A DNA stretch of 64,000 nt from Neoluteolibacter marinus (GCF_014904755.1 NZ_JACZFQ010000070.1:1-64000); one strand, 5' to 3'. Counted from the stretch's first letter, positions 45,120 through 53,833 are shown. Made by a program: numbers and translations. The notes: a model not told the origin generated them from the letters alone.

Positions 45120-46103
45120 TCAGGGCACCGGAACCTTCGAGAGGATGCGGTCGATGATCTGGTCGGTGCTCACTTCCTCCGCCTCGGCCTCGTAGCTGAG
45201 CAGGATGCGGTGGCGGAGGACGTCGTGGGCCATGTCCTTGACGTCCTGGGGGGTCACGTAGGCCCGTCCTGCCGAAAAGGCGCGGGCTCGGGCGGTGAGG
45301 GCGAGGTTGATCGTGCCGCGGGGCGAAGCGCCGGCGCGGATGAGGTGCTTGAGGCCGCCGTCGATCTTCGCCGGCATGCGGGTCGCACGGATCAGGTCGA
45401 CGATGTACTCGCGCACCGCCGGGTCGATGTAGATGTCATTGACGTGGGCGCGCGACTCGGCGACCTGGGCAGGGGTCGCGACGGTCTTGGTCTGGTAGGT
45501 TGGCGCCGAGGTTGCCATGCGGTCGAGCACCTCGAGCTCCTCGGATTTCGAGGGATAGCCGACGCTGACCTTGAGCAGGAAGCGGTCGAGCTGGGCTTCC
45601 GGCAGCTGGTAGGTGCCCTCCTGGTCGATCGGGTTCTGGGTCGCGAGGACCAGGAACGGTTCCGGCAGGCGGTAGGTCTTGTCGGCCAGCGTGACCTGCT
45701 TTTCCTGCATTGCCTCCAGCAAGGCGGACTGCACCTTGGCAGGGGAACGGTTGATTTCGTCGGCCAGGATCAGGTTGTTGAAGATCGGCCCGAGCTTGGG
45801 GGAGAACTTCGCCTCCTGCGGGTTGTAAACCATGGTGCCGAGCAGGTCGGCGGGCAGCAGGTCGGGCGTGAACTGGAAGCGCGCGAAGCTGGCATCGAGG
45901 GAGCCCGACAGCGCCTTGACCGCCAGGGTTTTCGCGAGGCCGGGAACGCCCTCGAGCAGGATGTGGCCGTTGCAAATCAGTCCCACGATCAGGCGGTCGA
46001 CCAACTCGTCCTGGCCGACCAGCACCCTTCCCATCTCCTGCTTCACGGCGGCGATCCAGCCGCTGGTGGCGGCGATCCGGTCCTGCAATTCTTCGGTCGT
46101 CAT
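45120..46103 (-). CDS. MoxR-family AAA+ ATPase
   Basis: A protein of 327 residues from the ATG at 46101-46103 (a frame upstream would add 20 residues with no signal). Walker A GVPGLAKT (52-59), Walker B with LILADEINRSPAKVQSALLE, sensor 1 VLATQNPIDQEGTYQLPEAQ, and a lid domain with ASPRGTINLALTARARAF. MoxR ATPases act as chaperones that activate VWA-containing partners. It heads the operon moxR-DUF58-DUF4381-batA-batBC-batDE-cyclophilin. A TTGACA hexamer at 46210-46215 on this strand has no good -10 partner. Confidence 0.95.
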   Translation of the reverse strand: MTTEELQDRIAATSGWIAAVKQEMGRVLVGQDELVDRLIVGLICNGHILLEGVPGLAKTLAVKALSGSLDASFARFQFTPDLLPADLLGTMVYNPQEAKFSPKLGPIFNNLILADEINRSPAKVQSALLEAMQEKQVTLADKTYRLPEPFLVLATQNPIDQEGTYQLPEAQLDRFLLKVSVGYPSKSEELEVLDRMATSAPTYQTKTVATPAQVAESRAHVNDIYIDPAVREYIVDLIRATRMPAKIDGGLKHLIRAGASPRGTINLALTARARAFSAGRAYVTPQDVKDMAHDVLRHRILLSYEAEAEEVSTDQIIDRILSKVPVP

Positions 46104-46247
46104 GTGTGGCTTGTGAAAAGATTGGTCACGCATCCGCGCAACGGCAAACGCGAAACCGCGCAAGTTCGGGTGGAAGCGCGGCGCGGCAATCCGGCTGTCT
46201 GAAATTCCGTGTCAATCTGACGCGCCACCCCCGGGCCTGAGCCGGCC

Positions 46248-46259
46248 GGTCAATTGACC
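46248..46259. promoter_or_regulatory. Perfect 12-base palindrome GGTCAATTGACC
   Basis: The palindrome lies in the 160-base gap between the DUF5069 stop and the moxR start, about 145 bases upstream of moxR. It could be an operator, but no second copy was noticed in the window. Confidence 0.3.
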
Positions 46260-46263
46260 CGAT

Positions 46264-46767
46264 TCAGGCGCGGATCCACGCTAGGACCCGGGCGTCGTCC
46301 TCGCGGGCCGCCCAGACCTGGCGGAGGAAGTCGGCCGGATGAATGTCGCCGTGCCGGGCGAGGAAATGACGGTCGCCGCCGCAGCCGAACATCACGTCGG
46401 GATCGAGCTCGCCGCGCAGTTTTGCCCGTGCCTTGGCGAGAATGCGCGGCAGGTAGGCCACGCCGTCCAGCTCGTCGCCGAAGGTGGGGAGATCGCTGGC
46501 GGTGATTCGCCGCTCGCCCGGCTTGCCGGCCATTTCCACCAGGAAGTAGTCCCGTCGCACTGCGGCCACCAGGAGCGCCGTCGAGATGGAGGGCGCTCCT
46601 TCCTCACAGTAGTCCTCGACGAAATCGAAGAACTCCCGCGGCTGGTAGCCGATCTCGTGCAGAAGCTCCGCGTCGCTGGCGTTGTAGTAGCCGTTGTAGT
46701 CCACGTCGCCGGCCCGGTAGCGCTTCACACAACGGTCGAACAGGTCGAGAAATCGGTCGTTCCACAT
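46264..46767 (-). CDS. DUF5069-like protein
   Basis: A protein of 167 residues from the ATG at 46765-46767, 8 bases after the kamA stop; an ATG at 46791 would overlap kamA. The C-terminal half shows the DUF5069 pattern ELDGVAYLPRILAKARAKLR, then FGCGGDRHFLARHGDIHPAD and a final FLRQVWAAREDDARVLAWIR. The N-terminal half (RFLDLFDRCVKRYRAGDVDY, GYQPREFFDFVEDYCEEGA) may be a second domain. No enzymatic motif; function unknown. Probably co-transcribed with kamA. Confidence 0.7.
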   Translation of the reverse strand: MWNDRFLDLFDRCVKRYRAGDVDYNGYYNASDAELLHEIGYQPREFFDFVEDYCEEGAPSISTALLVAAVRRDYFLVEMAGKPGERRITASDLPTFGDELDGVAYLPRILAKARAKLRGELDPDVMFGCGGDRHFLARHGDIHPADFLRQVWAAREDDARVLAWIRA

Positions 46768-46775
46768 GATGGCGT

Positions 46776-47978
46776 TCAGGAAAGTCCACACCCTGCCCCG
46801 GCGCGGTCGCGCAGCCGCTCCAGTTCGAGCGACGGGATGGGAGTCGGCTCGGGGTATTCGAAGATCTCGCCCTCGTAGTTCCGCAGCACCGTTTTCTCAT
46901 GGTCGCGGTGGACCACATAATTCGGATTGAGCGGGATCTTGCCGCCGCCGCCGGGACCATCGATCACGAACTGCGGGATCGCATAGCCCGTGGTGTGACC
47001 GCGCAGGCCCTCGATGATCTCCAGCCCCTTGGACACCGAAGTCCGGAGGTGGGCGGAGCCGCGGATCAGGTCGCACTGGTAGAGATAATAAGGCCTCACC
47101 CGGCACATCAGGAGCTTCTGCACCAACGCTTTCTGGATCTCCACCGAGTCGTTGATGCCCTTCAGCAGGACGCTCTGGTTACCAAGCGGGACGCCGGCGT
47201 CGGCAAGCCGGCCAAGGGCCTCGCGAACTTCCAGGGTGAGCTCGCGCGGATGGTTGGTGTGGATGGAAATGAACAGCGGGTGATACTTTTTCAGCATCGT
47301 GCACAGCTCCGGGGTGATCCGCTGGGGCAGGAACACCGGGATGCGGGAGCCGATCCGCACGAACTGAATGTGCGGGATGGCGTGCAGGCGGCTGAGGATC
47401 TTTTCCAGCTTGGCGTCGGAGAATAGCAAGGGATCGCCGCCGGAAAGCAGCACGTCCCGGACCTCCGGGTGCTCTTCGAGGTATTTGAAGGCCGCCTCCC
47501 AGTGGGTCTCCAGATGTTGGTCGCCGACCCCGGACACGACCCGCGAGCGGGTGCAGTAACGGCAGTAGGACGCACAGCGGTCGGTCACCAGGAACAGCAC
47601 GCGGTCGGGATAGCGGTGGACCAGGCCGGGGACGGGCATGTGGGAATCCTCTCCACAAGGATCGGCCATTTCCTCGGGCGCGTCCCAGCCTTCCTCCATC
47701 CGCGGGATCACCTGGCGGCGGATCGGGCAATCCGGATCATCGGGGTCGATCAGGTTGAAAAAGTGCGGTGTGATCGACATGGCCAGCTTATTGCCGGCCA
47801 GCAGGACGCCGGCGCGCTCCTCGTCGGTCAGTTTGATCCGCTCCTCCAGCGCGGCCAGCGAGGACACGCGGTTCTTGAGCTGCCAGGTCGCATCGTGCCA
47901 GTCGGCCATGGCCTCGGCGGGCCAGTATCCTGGAGCGTGCGAACGGAAAACGGGGTCGAGGTCGGTTGGATGGCCCAT
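46776..47978 (-). CDS. kamA: L-lysine 2,3-aminomutase (radical SAM)
   Basis: A protein of 400 residues. The iron-sulfur motif CASYCRYC has Cys at 135, 139 and 142; SAM-binding LLSGGDPLLFSDAKLEKIL follows. Residues that bind the lysine substrate in lysine 2,3-aminomutase are kept: the Asp in QCDLIRGSAHLRT and the Asp in VIDGPGGGGKIPLNPNY, whose Lys should hold PLP. These separate it from the shorter EF-P lysine modifying EpmB. The product is L-beta-lysine, used as an osmolyte or in lysine breakdown; no acetyltransferase (ablB) is adjacent. A strong promoter lies just upstream. Confidence 0.9.
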   Translation of the reverse strand: MGHPTDLDPVFRSHAPGYWPAEAMADWHDATWQLKNRVSSLAALEERIKLTDEERAGVLLAGNKLAMSITPHFFNLIDPDDPDCPIRRQVIPRMEEGWDAPEEMADPCGEDSHMPVPGLVHRYPDRVLFLVTDRCASYCRYCTRSRVVSGVGDQHLETHWEAAFKYLEEHPEVRDVLLSGGDPLLFSDAKLEKILSRLHAIPHIQFVRIGSRIPVFLPQRITPELCTMLKKYHPLFISIHTNHPRELTLEVREALGRLADAGVPLGNQSVLLKGINDSVEIQKALVQKLLMCRVRPYYLYQCDLIRGSAHLRTSVSKGLEIIEGLRGHTTGYAIPQFVIDGPGGGGKIPLNPNYVVHRDHEKTVLRNYEGEIFEYPEPTPIPSLELERLRDRAGAGCGLS

Positions 47979-47990
47979 CGAAGTTTTGGC

Positions 47991-48018
47991 AAAATAGGGG
48001 GCATCCGGATTGTGTCAA
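47991..48018 (-). promoter_or_regulatory. kamA: Sigma-70-type promoter of kamA
   Basis: On the minus strand, TTGACA (48013-48018) is followed after 16 bases by TATTTT (47991-47996). The -10 ends only 12 bases before the ATG, so the 5' untranslated leader would be about six bases. Confidence 0.65.
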
Positions 48019-48059
48019 ACGGGGGTTCGACCCGGTGACACGGGGCGTCGCGGGCGCGA

Positions 48060-48740
48060 TCAGCCCGCGCTGGCGATCGCGATCAGGTGCCGAAGCTCGT
48101 CGGCGGCCTCGGCCGGGTCGTCCACGGTGGCGGCAATTTCAGTACGGATGATCTCCCGGAATCGGGCGCGCAGCCGGTGGATCGCGACCTTGACCGCGGT
48201 TTCAGACAATCCCAGGGCGCGAGCTGCATCGGCCTGGGAGCCCGCTTCCCCGGAGCCTAGCCAAGGCTTGAGCGTGAGAAATCGCTCCGGTTTGTCCGCC
48301 TGTTCGGCCTCCAGCGTGGCGAGCGACCGCGCGATCACCGCCAGCGCCCACTCGCGGTCGAAGGCGAGCCGGTCGTCCATCGAAATGGCGGACCTGTCAT
48401 CCAGTTCCAAATGCTCCGCGCCGCCACCGCGCTTACCGGCGACGGACGCGGCGCGCTGGTTTATCAGATGGTGCTTCAGCGCCCCCAGCAGGTAGCTGCG
48501 GAACCTGCCGCGCCCCGGCTCCGGCGCACCTAGACCACCCGCGAGGACGCTTTCGAAGAAGCCGTGGGCCGACTCCCGCGCCTCATCCTCACCGCGGCCT
48601 TCGCGCCGCAAGAAGGAAACCACCGGTGCATAGTAGATCGAGCAGAGGTCGGAGAGCGCCGCTTTCGCCTCTCCGTCCTCGCCTCGCGCGCGGAGAACCA
48701 GGGTCCAGCGGGTGGGGTTGAAATGCGGGGGAGTCGTCAT
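48060..48740 (-). CDS. ECF-type sigma factor 1 (kinase-linked)
   Basis: A protein of 226 residues. It overlaps the upstream kinase by four bases (ATGA) and so is translated from the same transcript. An N-terminal FNPTRWTLVLRARGEDGE segment leads into region 2 (SIYYAPVVSFLRREGRGEDE, ARESAHGFFESVL, GRFRSYLLGALKHHLINQRA). Region 4 is QADAARALGLSETAVKVAIH with RLRARFREIIRTEI. Such factors recruit RNA polymerase to -35/-10 promoters under control of a partner, here probably the kinase. Kinase before sigma is the reverse of the other three pairs. No anti-sigma factor is present. Confidence 0.85.
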   Translation of the reverse strand: MTTPPHFNPTRWTLVLRARGEDGEAKAALSDLCSIYYAPVVSFLRREGRGEDEARESAHGFFESVLAGGLGAPEPGRGRFRSYLLGALKHHLINQRAASVAGKRGGGAEHLELDDRSAISMDDRLAFDREWALAVIARSLATLEAEQADKPERFLTLKPWLGSGEAGSQADAARALGLSETAVKVAIHRLRARFREIIRTEIAATVDDPAEAADELRHLIAIASAG

Positions 48741-50743
48741 TCGGCGGGGAGATCTTCGACAAACAGCTTGAGGTCTTCCCCCGACAGGATTCGATCCGGT
48801 CTCCCGGAAATCTGGCGGAACGTACCGTCCGAACCTTGGAGAAAGACGCGGCCCCGCGTGAGGTCGTATGTATCCTGGTCGAGGGTCGCCCGGTTCGCCT
48901 CGGTGAGGTGGAAGTTTCTCAAGCCGATTTGGCCTTGGACGCGGTCGGAGCTGGTTCCGAGATGGAGGCCATCGAGTGAGTTCGCGATGACAATGAGAAT
49001 GGGGTGTCCGGCGATGTGAATGGTGAGCGCATAGTATTGGCCGCCCTTTGTCGCTTTGCTTCCCAGCGGTCCCCGAAGTGTGGTGACCCGCTCTTTTTCT
49101 CCCTCCCGACCGCCCTCGACGACCCTCCACTCGGGGCCGATTTCATCTGGGAGACCGGGCTCCGGATGGGCTGGTGCCCTCTCTTCCGGCTCCAGTTTCC
49201 AGTCTCCGTTCTCCCGGACGAGATCCACGTCGATATCGCTTTCGCTGCCATCGGGCCTGCGCCACTTCAAATCGATCTTCGCCTGATCGCCCCTGATCCA
49301 GCGCACGCCCACGATCTCCATGGAGGCGAGGTCATTGAGGTCAGCCTCCGTGTTTTCATCCCCGTCAATGACTTCCCGCATGGCTTCCGAACAAAGTTCA
49401 CGGAGCGCGTCAAGATCGCCGGCTTTCGCGGCCTCGAGTGCTTTTTCCATGACCTCCTCGGGACCCTGTTTCGCATTCTCGGCGCGCGTTTGCTCGAGCC
49501 TGGCAATGGCTTCCGCTTTCTCCCGTTCAAGCAAGGCCTTCTCGCGGGCGGGAAGGTAGGAGAAAAAGGCAATCCCCGTGAAAACGATCAACGTGCCCAG
49601 CAAGAGGCCCAAGGCCACCACCACGAACCTGCCGAAGCGGCTGCTCCGGCCCATGATGCCGAAAATGAAGGCCAACAGCATGGCCACGCCGCCGAAGACC
49701 AGTGCAATCTCGTCGCGGTGCGACAACGCCAGCAGGACCAGGGTGCCGAGGATGCTGGCGAGGAACAGACCGAAGGCGAGCTTGCCGTAACCCATGGCCT
49801 CCGGTTGCGGGGTTCGGGACTTCCGGGGACTTGTCGTGGAGGCATTCTCGACCTCCGTCTTCACCTCCGCAGCGCTTTGCTGCCGCAGTTCGCGCTCTTT
49901 TTCCAGAGTCCGCAGCACGATCTCATCGATCCGAGCGTTGACCGCGGCGCGCTGGCTGGGAGCGGGAAAACGACCGAGCGGCAACTCGCCGGTGAGCATT
50001 TCGTAGATGACCACGCCGAGGCTGTAGAGGTCGGCGCGATGGTCGACATCGTGCGGCTTCTCGTGTTGCTCGGGCGCCATGTAGGCGGCACTGCCGAGAA
50101 CGCCGCCGGTCAAGGTCAGGGTGAAGTCGCGCTGCGGATCGCCGACCAGGCGGGCGATCCCGAAGTCGGCGATCTTCACCTTGCCCTCGCGGTCGAGCAG
50201 GATGTTTTCCGGCTTGATGTCGCGGTGCCAGATCCCCTGCGCGTGGGCGGCCTGCAGCGCGTCGCAAAGCGGCGGGACGATCGCCAGCGCCTGTTCCGGC
50301 GTGAAGCGGCCGGCGCGCATCGCCTGGTGGAGGTTCACGCCGTCGACGTATTCCATCACCAGGTAAAAGAAGCCGCCGCTTTCGCCGTGCTCGTGGACGG
50401 CGACGATGTTCGGGTGGTTGAGCTTTCCCAGGGTCCGCGCCTCGCGGGCGAAGCGCTCCGCGAATGCCGGGTCGCGGCCGAGCTCCGGTGCCAGGATCTT
50501 CAGCGCGACCGTGCGGTCGAGGGCCGGTTGGCGGACCTGATAGACGAAGCCCATGCCGCCTTGTCCGATCAGGCGGACGATCTCCCATTGAGGGAAGGCG
50601 GCGGCGATCTCGTCCAGCGGAGGCGCCGTCTTGCCGGCCGGCACAGGCTCGTCGGCGCCGCGCAGCAGGCAGGCCGGGCAGAAGCCGCCGGGGGCGTCGG
50701 GCGGGATGGGCGCTTGGCAGGTGGGGCAGGATTTCGGATTCAC
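48737..50743 (-). CDS. Ser/Thr protein kinase 1 with three-helix membrane stalk
   Basis: A protein of 668 residues from a GTG at 50741-50743. Residues 6-26 are a zinc-ribbon-like CPTCQAPIPPDAPGGFCPAC. The kinase domain (about 53-315) has GQGGMGFVY, the VALKIL lysine, HRDIKPENILLD, DFGIARLVG and the activation segment before MAPEQ. Three membrane helices (about 330-415) follow, then a charged coiled coil, and a C-terminal soluble half with an LRELCSEAMREVIDGDENTE helix region and two beta domains (VTTLRGPLGSKATKGGQYYA). Kinase and sensor halves lie on opposite sides of the membrane if the topology holds. A GTAAC box precedes the start. Confidence 0.88.
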   Translation of the reverse strand: MNPKSCPTCQAPIPPDAPGGFCPACLLRGADEPVPAGKTAPPLDEIAAAFPQWEIVRLIGQGGMGFVYQVRQPALDRTVALKILAPELGRDPAFAERFAREARTLGKLNHPNIVAVHEHGESGGFFYLVMEYVDGVNLHQAMRAGRFTPEQALAIVPPLCDALQAAHAQGIWHRDIKPENILLDREGKVKIADFGIARLVGDPQRDFTLTLTGGVLGSAAYMAPEQHEKPHDVDHRADLYSLGVVIYEMLTGELPLGRFPAPSQRAAVNARIDEIVLRTLEKERELRQQSAAEVKTEVENASTTSPRKSRTPQPEAMGYGKLAFGLFLASILGTLVLLALSHRDEIALVFGGVAMLLAFIFGIMGRSSRFGRFVVVALGLLLGTLIVFTGIAFFSYLPAREKALLEREKAEAIARLEQTRAENAKQGPEEVMEKALEAAKAGDLDALRELCSEAMREVIDGDENTEADLNDLASMEIVGVRWIRGDQAKIDLKWRRPDGSESDIDVDLVRENGDWKLEPEERAPAHPEPGLPDEIGPEWRVVEGGREGEKERVTTLRGPLGSKATKGGQYYALTIHIAGHPILIVIANSLDGLHLGTSSDRVQGQIGLRNFHLTEANRATLDQDTYDLTRGRVFLQGSDGTFRQISGRPDRILSGEDLKLFVEDLPAE

Positions 50744-50751
50744 ACGGATTC

Positions 50752-50777
50752 CTGACGGATCGGGCGCCGGAGGTTAC
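50752..50777 (-). promoter_or_regulatory. GTAAC-type ECF promoter of kinase 1
   Basis: GTAAC (50773-50777, minus strand) is followed by 15 bases and CGTCAG (50752-50757), which fits the -10 of many ECF promoters. The box ends 29 bases before the GTG start. Confidence 0.6.
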
Positions 50778-50827
50778 GGAAAAACTTCGCGGTTTGGCCA
50801 GACCGGCGCGTGTCCGGGTCGCGGCAG

Positions 50828-50854
50828 GTAACAACTGCCGGCTTTTCCTGAATC
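50828..50854 (+). promoter_or_regulatory. GTAAC-type ECF promoter of sigma 2
   Basis: GTAAC (50828-50832), 15 bases, then CTGAATC (50848-50854), identical in sequence and spacing to the promoter of kinase 2 at 51568. The start is 34 bases after the box at ATG 50867. Confidence 0.65.
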
Positions 50855-50866
50855 CCAGCGGTGATT

Positions 50867-51571
50867 ATGACCCGGGAAGTGGCGAGTGAAGATCGGCAAC
50901 CCTTGTTCCTGACGACCCGTTGGTCGCTGGTGGTGGGCGCGGCGGCGGGGGCGGAAACTTCGCTGGAGGTGCTGTGCCGCCAGTACTGGCAGCCGGTCTA
51001 TGCGGTCGCGCGGCGGGCGGGGAATGATGAGGAGGCGGCGAAAGACCTGACCCAGGGCTTTTTCGAAATGATCCTGCGCAAGGGGACCCTCGGCCTGGCC
51101 GACCGGCAGAAAGGCCGCTTCCGGACGTTTTTGGTCACGGCCTTGAAGCGCTACATGGTCAACGAGTGGCGCCGCGATCACGCCGCCAAACGCGGGGGAT
51201 CGGCGGAACCGGTGAGTCTCGACACCGAACTCGCGGAGCGGGTGGCCGGCGACGAGCGTGATCTTTCCCCCGACGCCTTGTTCGACCGGCGTTGGGCGCT
51301 GGCTCTGTTAGATGCCGCGATGCAACGGTTGGGTGAGGAGTCGGGCAGGGACTTCGCGCAGCTCAAGCATTGCCTCACCGCGGAACGCGGGGAGATCGAC
51401 TATGGGGAACTCGCGGGCCGTCTCGGCTCGAGCGAGGGGGCGGTCCGGGTTTCAGTTCACCGCCTGCGCAAGCGCTACCGCGCGGTGATTCGTGAGGAGG
51501 TCGCGCGTACCGTGGCCGATGAGTCCGAGGTCGAGGAGGAAATGCGAGCCCTGATGGCGGCGCTGATGTAA
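50867..51571 (+). CDS. ECF-type sigma factor 2 (kinase-linked)
   Basis: A protein of 234 residues from the ATG at 50867; a GTG at 50861 is in frame. The leader LFLTTRWSLVVGAAAG is shared by all the array's sigma factors. Region 2: LCRQYWQPVYAVARRAGNDE, EAAKDLTQGFFEMILRKG, KGRFRTFLVTALKRYMVNEW. Region 4: DYGELAGRLGSSEGAVRVSV with HRLRKRYRAVIREEV. The stop TAA is part of the GTAAC box that precedes kinase 2, 31 bases before that gene. Probably controls itself and kinase 2, since both promoters share CTGAATC. The inducing signal is unknown. Confidence 0.88.
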   Translation: MTREVASEDRQPLFLTTRWSLVVGAAAGAETSLEVLCRQYWQPVYAVARRAGNDEEAAKDLTQGFFEMILRKGTLGLADRQKGRFRTFLVTALKRYMVNEWRRDHAAKRGGSAEPVSLDTELAERVAGDERDLSPDALFDRRWALALLDAAMQRLGEESGRDFAQLKHCLTAERGEIDYGELAGRLGSSEGAVRVSVHRLRKRYRAVIREEVARTVADESEVEEEMRALMAALM

Positions 51572-51594
51572 CAAGCGGCGACCCTTGCTGAATC
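51568..51594 (+). promoter_or_regulatory. GTAAC-type ECF promoter of kinase 2
   Basis: GTAAC at 51568-51572 includes the sigma 2 stop codon (TAA 51569-51571). After 15 bases comes CTGAATC (51588-51594). The ATG of kinase 2 is at 51602, so the leader would be very short. Confidence 0.65.
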
Positions 51595-51601
51595 ACCGGA
51601 C

Positions 51602-53833
51602 ATGAGCGGACCCAAGACATGCACGCGCTGCGGGGCGACGATGAACGACGAAACGGCGGGAGGCCTGTGCCCACGCTGCCTGATGGCGATGAATTTCGAC
51701 ACACGGACGATGCCGGAGGGCGAGGAGGCCCCCCGCGCGGCCACGCTCTCGGCGGAGGAAATGCGCGAGCGCTTCCCTCAGTTCGAGATCCTAGAATACC
51801 TCGGTCGTGGTGGCATGGGGGTGGTCTACAAGGCACGCCAGAAAGCGCTGGACCGGGTGGTGGCGATCAAGGTGCTGGCCGGCGAGTGGCAAGGCGATGC
51901 GGATTTCGCGGCGCGGTTCGAGCGTGAGGCGAAGACGCTGGCCCAGATGAGCCACCCGAACATTGTCACGGTGCACGATTTCGGCGATGCCGGCGGACTC
52001 TACTACATCGTGATGGAATACATCGACGGCGTGAATCTCCGGGACCTGCTGCGCGAGGGCAAGATGGCGCCGGAACAGGCGCTGGCGATCGTGCCGCCGG
52101 TTTGCGAGGCCTTGGAGTATGCCCACGGCAAGGGAGTGGTCCATCGGGACATCAAGCCGGAGAACCTTTTGTTAGATCGCGATGGTAGGGTGAAGATCGC
52201 GGACTTCGGGATCGCCTCGCTGGTCGGGGCGACGGGGGAAAAGTCGGGCACGCCGCCGTACATGGCGCCGGAGCAGGAGAGCGGAGCGGTTGATCGTCGC
52301 ACCGACATCTACGCGCTGGGTGTGGTGCTCTATGAGATGCTGACCGGGGAACGGCCGGCGAAGGACGTCGTCGCCCCGTCGCGGAAAGTCGAGGTCGACG
52401 TGAAGATCGACGAGATGGTGCTGCGCGCCCTGGAGAAGGAACCGGAGCGGCGTTACCAGACGGCCGGCGAGCTCCGCACGGTGGTCGAAACGATCCAACC
52501 GGCAAGCTCCGGTTCCGGGGGCTCTTCGACCAAGGATCCGCCGCGGTCGCGCGGGATGTTCCGGCGCTGGTGGTGGGTGCTGCTGGTGTTGATTCCGGTC
52601 GGGCTTCTCCTCGGCATCGCCGGCGGGGCGGTCTTCTACGGGATCCAGCCGAAGAAATATGAGGCGAAATCGGTCGTTCAGATCCGTCCTCTCGATCCTG
52701 CAAAGTCCGACCCGGCGGTGGCGACCCAGATCGCCGCCATGAAATCCGGCGCCACCTTGAGCGACGTGGCGGAGCGCTTGGCATTGCCGAGACGCTGGAG
52801 AATGCACCCGGAAATGGTGCAGCTGGCCTTGCGCCGCTACATCAATGTCACTCACATCCGGGGCACCTCCTTGATCGAGGTGAGAGTCCGCTACAGCGAC
52901 CGGACGGATGTCGTCGACATTGCGAAAGCGTTCGTGGAGGCCTACCGCGCCCGGGTCGGGGACAAGGTCAGCGTCTTGATCCACGAGGAACCGATGCTCC
53001 CGGATCGGCCGGTGTCGCCCGTGATCGCTTGGTGCCTGGCGGCGGGTGCCGCGGCAGGGCTCTTGGTTTCCCCGTTCATCGCGCTACTGGTGATGGTTCT
53101 GTTGCAGCGGGTTTTTCCGGAAGGCGGACGCACGCCAAAGGCCGCAAACAAAGGGAAATGGGGCTTGGGCCTGCTCGTCACGAGTATGGTGGCGGGATTC
53201 ACCCTTTGGGATGCCGTCAACGAGACGTTCCTCATGGTGGCGTGCGCCCTCGTCGCGGCGGCAGCTGTCGCTTGTGGGATCCGGGCATGGAAGACACGGC
53301 TGGGGAAATTCACGGCGGTCGTCTCCGGGCTTTGGCTCGTCGGCTGGCTGGTTTTCGCGGTCGGCTTTCTCAGTCCCATCGGTTCGCTGCACCAATACTC
53401 CGGTCAGAACCTCTATCCCCGGCTGGAGGTGCCACGGGACCACGGTGGAATGCTTGTCGTCGCCTTCGGGCAGCCGGGCTATCCGGAGCTTCCCATCCAG
53501 GGGAAACACCAGGTCCTCAGGTTTCCGGAAGACGGGATTTTGATCACCTCGTCGGTCCCGCGTTTCGGACTCAACGCGGACCATGAGATCGAATCCCGCG
53601 ACCCGGCGACCGGAAAGCATGAGGTCTCCAGGTTGGAAAGCCATTGGGAAACAGGGGGGACGCGCGAGGCGGCCGATGGCATCCGTTTCGGCTACCAGGT
53701 TTGGGAAGTCGGCGGTGACGCGCATTGGAAAGACCGGAAGTCGTCGGATCCCCGGCCAAAGGTCGACGAGATCGAGTCCCGGCTGCGCGCCCGGGCGGGC
53801 TTGGCGCCGGTTGAAGCGGAATCCGGGAAATGA
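51602..53833 (+). CDS. Ser/Thr protein kinase 2 with Wzz-like membrane domain
   Basis: A protein of 743 residues. A zinc-ribbon-like CTRCGATMNDETAGGLCPRC lies at residues 6-26. The kinase domain (about 60-310) has GRGGMGVVYKAR, the VAIKVL lysine, HRDIKPENLLLD and DFGIASLVG, and is nearly identical to kinase 3 through the catalytic and activation loops. After a membrane helix (about 324-350) comes a periplasmic Wzz/chain-length-like domain (KYEAKSVVQIRPLDPAKSDP, IEVRVRYSDRTDVVDIAKAF). A second helix near 475-502 begins PVSPVIAW, again like Wzz. Three more helices and a C-terminal soluble domain of about 140 residues follow. Wzz domains regulate polysaccharide export, so envelope polysaccharide could be the cue. 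Confidence 0.85.
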   Translation: MSGPKTCTRCGATMNDETAGGLCPRCLMAMNFDTRTMPEGEEAPRAATLSAEEMRERFPQFEILEYLGRGGMGVVYKARQKALDRVVAIKVLAGEWQGDADFAARFEREAKTLAQMSHPNIVTVHDFGDAGGLYYIVMEYIDGVNLRDLLREGKMAPEQALAIVPPVCEALEYAHGKGVVHRDIKPENLLLDRDGRVKIADFGIASLVGATGEKSGTPPYMAPEQESGAVDRRTDIYALGVVLYEMLTGERPAKDVVAPSRKVEVDVKIDEMVLRALEKEPERRYQTAGELRTVVETIQPASSGSGGSSTKDPPRSRGMFRRWWWVLLVLIPVGLLLGIAGGAVFYGIQPKKYEAKSVVQIRPLDPAKSDPAVATQIAAMKSGATLSDVAERLALPRRWRMHPEMVQLALRRYINVTHIRGTSLIEVRVRYSDRTDVVDIAKAFVEAYRARVGDKVSVLIHEEPMLPDRPVSPVIAWCLAAGAAAGLLVSPFIALLVMVLLQRVFPEGGRTPKAANKGKWGLGLLVTSMVAGFTLWDAVNETFLMVACALVAAAAVACGIRAWKTRLGKFTAVVSGLWLVGWLVFAVGFLSPIGSLHQYSGQNLYPRLEVPRDHGGMLVVAFGQPGYPELPIQGKHQVLRFPEDGILITSSVPRFGLNADHEIESRDPATGKHEVSRLESHWETGGTREAADGIRFGYQVWEVGGDAHWKDRKSSDPRPKVDEIESRLRARAGLAPVEAESGK

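Noticed and set aside
46776-47978. KamA homologue as EF-P lysine modifying EpmB
   Set aside because: Protein is longer than EpmB, and both Asp residues that bind lysine in lysine 2,3-aminomutase are present.
8599-49791. GTAAC pentamers inside genes (for example 8599, 14403, 17877, 21611, 37855)
   Set aside because: They lie within coding frames, not 25-45 bases before a start, and lack the second element, so they are treated as chance.
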